Shown here in pieces: positions 62,325 through 64,000 of a stretch of 64,000 nt of DNA (its first letter is position 1; the number at the start of each line of letters is the position of its first letter). Made by a program: the position numbers and the translations under genes. Under the pieces are notes generated by a model, which searched no databases, was not told where the DNA came from, and saw only the letters and a list, made by a program, of their open reading frames with translations. The DNA is from Panopea generosa (Eukaryota; Mollusca; Bivalvia; Adapedonta; Hiatellidae), in assembly GCA_029582155.1 (NCBI GenBank), contig CM055898.1, forward strand, positions 25,459,339 through 25,523,338, written 5' to 3'.

Positions 62325-62415
62325 AGCCCCGGTTTTACGAAATAATTAAGTCCGCTATTTTAATTGATCTGAAATGGAGTGCTTAATTTTGATATAAAAA
62401 AACTCCGTTATTCAC
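62325..62415. repeat. One-ended fragment related to the foldback elements
   Basis: AGCCCCGGTTTTACGAAATA followed by ATTAAGTCCGCTATTTT resembles the left arm of the neighbouring foldback elements. GGAGTGCTTAATTTT further on partly pairs with it. A matching CCGGG right terminus is missing, so it is a truncated or eroded copy. Confidence 0.45.
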
Positions 62416-64000
62416 TTACTAATATGTGTGGGAGCCATGGTCTATTTAAAATTACAATTTGGCCATTTGGCAAATAGCCATAAAAATCAACACATTTAAC
62501 TATCTTATATCATCAACAATCAAAAGTTTCCTATTAGTCAATCTATCTCAAATTATTATCATCAGCTAAATATTTTATGTTGTATAATTATCTACTGAGA
62601 GTGTTTGAAAATTAAAAAAAAACAAAAAAACAATTTACCAAATTATCGGGCTCTTGTCCTTTATCAAAGTAACACATGGAAACAACTAAAACGGAAGCCA
62701 TCTTGAAGTTTGAGCATTTTTGTTTGTTACATTTGATATAGAGTTATAGAAGTTTTTCAATATTTTGCTTACAAAATACGTATTTCACAATTTCCATGAA
62801 TATGCATACTTTAAGATACAAGATACAAAGATAATTGTGAAATATATGGCCTCCAGTCCAAAATACATATAGTAAACAAAGTAAGCATACATATTTTAAC
62901 AAACGTCGAAATAAACTATATCATGTAATGCTGTTACTAATATCATGTAATGTTGTTACTAACAAAAAACTATATCTTAGATTATAGCAAACTTGTTGGA
63001 ATTATTATTCAAACTATAGACATTAAGATGACATACAAAGATCAATAATAAGAAAGCATAATAACACATTTAATGTTAAACACAATTGTTTTAGTTAATA
63101 TGTTCTTTAAAAAAAGCATACTATATATAACAGGCAATTGATCAGTCTATCCAGTTTTGAAGACATAAGCATATTAAATGTATGTATAGTAGAATTGTTA
63201 ATAACTTTTTTATAAACCATGTATAAGGTGAAACTATTATTTTAATTTTCAACCTTTTATCACGTTTTAAATGTATATCTATTATTGGCTATAAACATTG
63301 TTATTTTTGTTAAATTCTGTATACCATATTCACATTTGTATAAACAAACACAACAACAAGCTGTTTTGATGTTTTATACAGAATGTTCGTTATTATCACA
63401 ATTACAAATCTTAAATCCCTTTTTTCTAAAATCATTTTCTTCAGTTTTAAATAAATATTTAAAACTTGTTTAAGTTTTACTGCAAGTATTGTACTGTTTT
63501 ATTAATTTTTGTATTTTCTCTTTATATCTTTTCAACAGATATTAACACGTGCATATATGCAATGAGATAATATGTAATAATATAGTTAATAGTAAAAATA
63601 ATGCAACAATTATACAAATGAATTGTATACTTTAAGTAATTCAGCTCTATGAACACATACGTACGTACGCACACACATATATATACGCACACACACGACA
63701 TAACTTTTAGCAACTATTAACATCACTATATTATATATTTCTATATACGTATTCTTGCAAGTAATAAAATCGTAATTGTATACATCTTATCAACAATATA
63801 TCTCCTGTTATAAATAAGAGAAGTTTTTTTATTGTTTTATTGACTATGTAAAGGCACACACGATTAAATCATTTTTTATGTAACGCTATATCTGACAAAT
63901 ATATATTTGACTATTTAAATGATGCAAATATGAACTTAAGAAAATGTCATGACCGATTATTCTGTAGGTATTTTCGAAAAGCGCATAGCTCATGTAAACT
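62416..64000. other. AT-rich intergenic stretch to the window end
   Basis: A short 22-23-bp tandem duplication (ATCATGTAATGCTGTTACTA and a near copy) lies at about 62,921-62,962. A mixed CA/TA microsatellite lies at about 63,655-63,700. No gene, RNA or mobile element could be supported. Confidence 0.5.

Overview
This window looks like a repeat-dominated stretch of a eukaryotic, most probably bivalve-mollusc, genome. The evidence is AT-rich DNA without compact genes, tRNA-derived SINEs, decayed non-LTR retrotransposons, and several non-autonomous elements built as end + tetranucleotide microsatellite + ~150-bp core repeats + end. That last architecture is the one described for the bivalve pearl elements and for Helentron-associated elements (HINE/DINE-1). 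The genus cannot be named from this sequence. No intact protein-coding gene, CRISPR array, operon, rRNA or functional tRNA was found. The protein-like sequences are broken remains of mobile or multicopy genes.

Layout. 1-13.4 kb is a row of unrelated tandem arrays: a ~37-bp repeat at the left edge, irregular ATGAGATCAACATT repeats (1.0-1.64 kb), a CATACA microsatellite, an A-rich tract, a 25-bp satellite (3.34-6.46 kb, ~124 copies) and a 51-bp satellite that switches to a related 53-bp form (6.64-13.38 kb). 13.4-15.1 kb is mixed DNA with a TA-flanked MITE and two tRNA-derived SINEs; a third SINE sits inside the tail of the 53-bp array. From 15.08 to 48.54 kb, plus one stranded remnant near 51.0 kb, lies an 82-bp satellite, about 28 kb of array. 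Its + strand is almost free of C. It carries higher-order repeats on several scales (158, 328, ~737, ~2,485 and ~3,685 bp).

The left 22 kb of the 82-bp array is uninterrupted. Its right end is broken by four insertions: a pearl/HINE-like element (37.40-38.70 kb), a 2.8-kb unit with five EcoRI-centred palindromes (41.58-44.35 kb), a second core-repeat element lacking a left end (46.54-47.84 kb), and a block carrying a decayed multicopy-type gene with a C-terminal SAP-like motif (48.54-50.94 kb). This fits a homogenising core with an ageing edge.

51-64 kb is ordinary AT-rich intergenic DNA. It contains a GGAACA minisatellite, a third pearl/HINE-like element (52.35-53.28 kb) with left hairpin, CGTC microsatellite, 155-bp cores and right-terminal hairpin, two 5'-truncated LINE fragments placed head to head (minus 54.00-55.98 kb, plus 56.32-58.01 kb), and two long foldback MITE-like elements (60.13 and 62.02 kb).

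The unusual content is structural: a very large C-depleted satellite with nested periodicities, and three different core-repeat elements whose cores share the box GAGTTATxGCCCTTTRAT. Two low-confidence candidate exons (near 961 and 2931) are recorded as leads only.
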